The position numbers were made by a program, and so were the translations under genes. A stretch of 64,000 nt of DNA from Vanilla planifolia (Eukaryota; Streptophyta; Magnoliopsida; Asparagales; Orchidaceae), in contig CM043865.1 of the NCBI GenBank assembly GCA_023846275.1, positions 28,005,912 to 28,069,911 on the forward strand, read 5' to 3'. The notes below the pieces were generated by a model. That model saw nothing but the letters and a program-made list of their open reading frames with translations, was not told the DNA's origin and did no database searches. Positions within the stretch are counted from its first letter, which is position 1. Every line of letters starts with the position of its first letter. Below, in pieces: positions 61,800-64,000 of this stretch.

Positions 61800-63700
61800 T
61801 TATTTAGTATTTTATAAATACTAACAATAAACACTAAATTATATTTTTATCCCTAACCAAACTTGTGTTCAATATACTAAAATTTAGATTTATTATTCAA
61901 AATACCTTAAACTTTAAGTCATTCTCCATAAGCCTCATTTGGTTTCAATCATTTACATAGAATTATTAATAAATACAATATTATTACCAAAAACAATACA
62001 GCATGACACTTCATCTTGTACTTCACTCATAAATATATCTATAAATGATGCAAAAAGATAAAGCCTTGAAGAAATCTAACTATAATTGGAAAATCTCTAG
62101 CCAATATTACTTAAGTGATTACGGATATCATTGCTCTATTATGCGCCTTAAATGATTTCAAAATAAACAAGGTTAACTCTTTTATTGAGTTAAAATAATA
62201 AAAAGTACTTATCATATGCATTCTTTAAAATAATTAAAAAATTAAGTAAATATCATATTTTCTAAATTAATTTCTTTGGCAAAGTTCACATCCTTAATGG
62301 TCCACCTTGCTAACATAATACCAAATTGACTCTACCACATCAATTTAAATCATAATATAAGTACAATCATCCACTCATATTGTTAAATAATGATTCATCA
62401 ACCTAATTTTCATAATATTATTACAATCTTAAATATCCCTTGTATTAAATAGATATCAAAATATTTTTTAAATCATATATATTATTTTTATCTTCAAATT
62501 AATATTGAACAGTTTCGTAAGCCAAAAGAAATTATCTACTAATAAACACTTAAAAAAATCTAAAACTATGGCATCTAATCAACCATTTTTCAACATTTAA
62601 TCTCTTTTAATGCATCCTTCACTTCCATTTTATTAATCTTCGATATAATGAAAAACCTATGTTCCATTGAACAACAAAAACACTCTAAATTAATTAATAT
62701 GTCAAAAACTTCATTTAAAAACTAATTAAAATAACTATTCTTTCTAGATTACATAACCTCATTCAACATCATTAACAATTTGATTTTGAGTCAATCCAAC
62801 ATTGGTTCAATATCAAATTGAAGTTCTTTTCAATCTTTATCTAATACAAGTTTTGGATAAGAAAGATTCGTTATAGTCTCAATTTGAGCCAAAAAAATAA
62901 TTCAAAATTTTGTTCAATTTTTTTTTAAAATAAAATTATTAGTCATAAGTTAATTACACTTATTTATATTAGACATATCAATAAATATATATATATATAT
63001 ATTACTATATTTTTATTAAGTCATTCACTTGTATACCTAAAAAAGCGTACTTATATATAAATATATACACCTAATTTCGAGCCATGTGAGCCAATCCAAC
63101 CATGGCTCAAAATTGACCAATAATATGATTTGAGCCAATTTTTTAGATCATAGCTCAAATTGACTTGAGCTAAAATTCAATACAAACTTCGAGCAGTCTT
63201 TACTATTCAAAAAAAAAACCTCACCCCTTGTCACCAACTAGTACCTTCAAATCATTATGCTTGATATATTTTACTCGATCTAAATCTTTAGGTTTCTTCT
63301 CTCTTGATTTGAAATATATATGGGTCATTCTCCCTTCTTGGTATACAACATTTATATAAATTTTTAAAATCCTCTTTTATAATATCACTAATTAAATTTT
63401 TAATCTCTTACTATTCTAATTTATGCTTCATCCAATCTCTACATTCTTACAATTAAAATAAGCATTATAATAGAGCTTTTTCTTTTTAACCTTATATGGT
63501 CAGATTATTTATGTGATTAAGGTACTTCGTAATTTAAAGCACATTATTTAGATTCTCCCAATGCAACCCTAACTACCTTTCTAGTACAACTCGTAACACT
63601 ATTGCACATAAAATTTGCTTATCTAAACCCCAAAAGCATACATAATTACGTTGCTCTTCCTATAAGCCACATTGTAAACTTGAGTGTATTTCCTCGTAGA
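61800..63700. other. AT-rich spacer
   Basis: No gene or element recognised. It contains a TA run at about 62983-63002 and, near 63080-63200, several loose gagccaa/tgagct repeats. Confidence 0.5.
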
Positions 63701-63707
63701 TCTTCCT

Positions 63708-63965
63708 TCACATCCCATTGGCTATGTCTTGTTTGTTCATGTTGTATTTCATTTGGGCACTATACTCCACCCAACATCCAACCATTATTTCTCTATTATC
63801 GGCCACTATGCCCCGAAGCCTCATCACTTTCTCTTCGTGATTATCTAGCATGTTATCCATTGTTTCCTCCTTTCCCATTATTTTGGATTCTCCTTGCATT
63901 GCTGCTGTTGTTGCATTGTTTTGCCCCTCGGCCATTCTTAGCAAGATTAGGAACATTTGCAACAT
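63708..63965 (-). pseudogene. Possible retrotransposon gag N-terminal fragment
   Basis: An 85-residue frame, more balanced in composition than the surrounding noise, reads MAEGQNNATTAAMQGESKI and continues with a charged heptad-like stretch (EEKVMRLRGIVADNREIMV). Coiled-coil leaders like this are usual at the start of plant gypsy gag proteins. It lies at the window edge with no partner domain, so this is a suggestion only. Confidence 0.25.
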
Positions 63966-64000
63966 TTAATGAGATTGACACCCTACAATCAGTAATACCT

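Noticed and set aside
1..64000. CRISPR arrays, tRNA or rRNA genes, bacterial-type operons, integrated plant pararetrovirus
   Set aside because: Both strands were scanned for regular short repeats with unique spacers, tRNA box sequences and viral coat or movement wording. None was seen; all reverse-transcriptase fragments have copia or gypsy order and neighbours.

Overview
This is nuclear DNA from a flowering plant. It is very AT-rich and has long gene-poor stretches, plant-type GT-AG introns and layers of decayed LTR retrotransposons. A clear TIC56 gene argues against a grass, because grasses are known to have lost the TIC56/TIC100/Ycf1 translocon set. The species cannot be fixed from the sequence.

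Only three host genes can be supported firmly. (1) TIC56, + strand, 23404-27935, five exons, 507 residues: a subunit of the 1-MDa chloroplast inner-envelope translocon. (2) An RPA-interacting protein gene, - strand, 51639 down to 41624, six exons, 242 residues. I assembled it across an 8.26-kb third intron full of retroelement debris. (3) The last four exons of PURM (AIR synthase, de novo purine synthesis), - strand, 53496-52141. The exons for its N-terminal half are absent from the roughly 10.5 kb upstream in the window, which are largely a degenerate Ty3/gypsy element. Genes 2 and 3 lie head-to-tail about 500 bp apart. Weaker gene-like pieces occur at 1-230, 1385-1730 and 33116-33313.

Layout: 1-8 kb is AT-rich DNA with a tandem duplication of about 600 bp. 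8.1-16.6 kb is a nearly complete, Sirevirus-like Ty1/copia element with long unequal LTRs, a primer-binding site and a broken gag-pol. 16.8-17.3 kb is a roughly 105-bp tandem array. 18.0-18.6 kb is a Ty3/gypsy 3' fragment on the - strand. 18.7-23.2 kb is AT-rich and empty. 23.2-28 kb is TIC56. 28.5-30.5 kb and 33.9-35.3 kb hold the front and back of a decayed copia element or elements, separated by a long CA-rich tract and other DNA. 35.8-39.8 kb is a diverged tandem array of large units. 41.6-51.6 kb is the RPA-interacting protein gene, 52.1-53.5 kb is PURM, and 55.7-61 kb is a - strand gypsy element. The remainder is AT-rich.

The host genes do not form a pathway. They serve plastid protein import, RPA handling in the nucleus, and plastid purine synthesis. 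The window is best read as a transposon-dominated segment in which introns have absorbed kilobases of retroelement DNA. I found no convincing new molecular system. The most useful points are the reconstructed RPA-interacting protein gene, the PURM gene lacking its 5' half, and several unclassified tandem structures.
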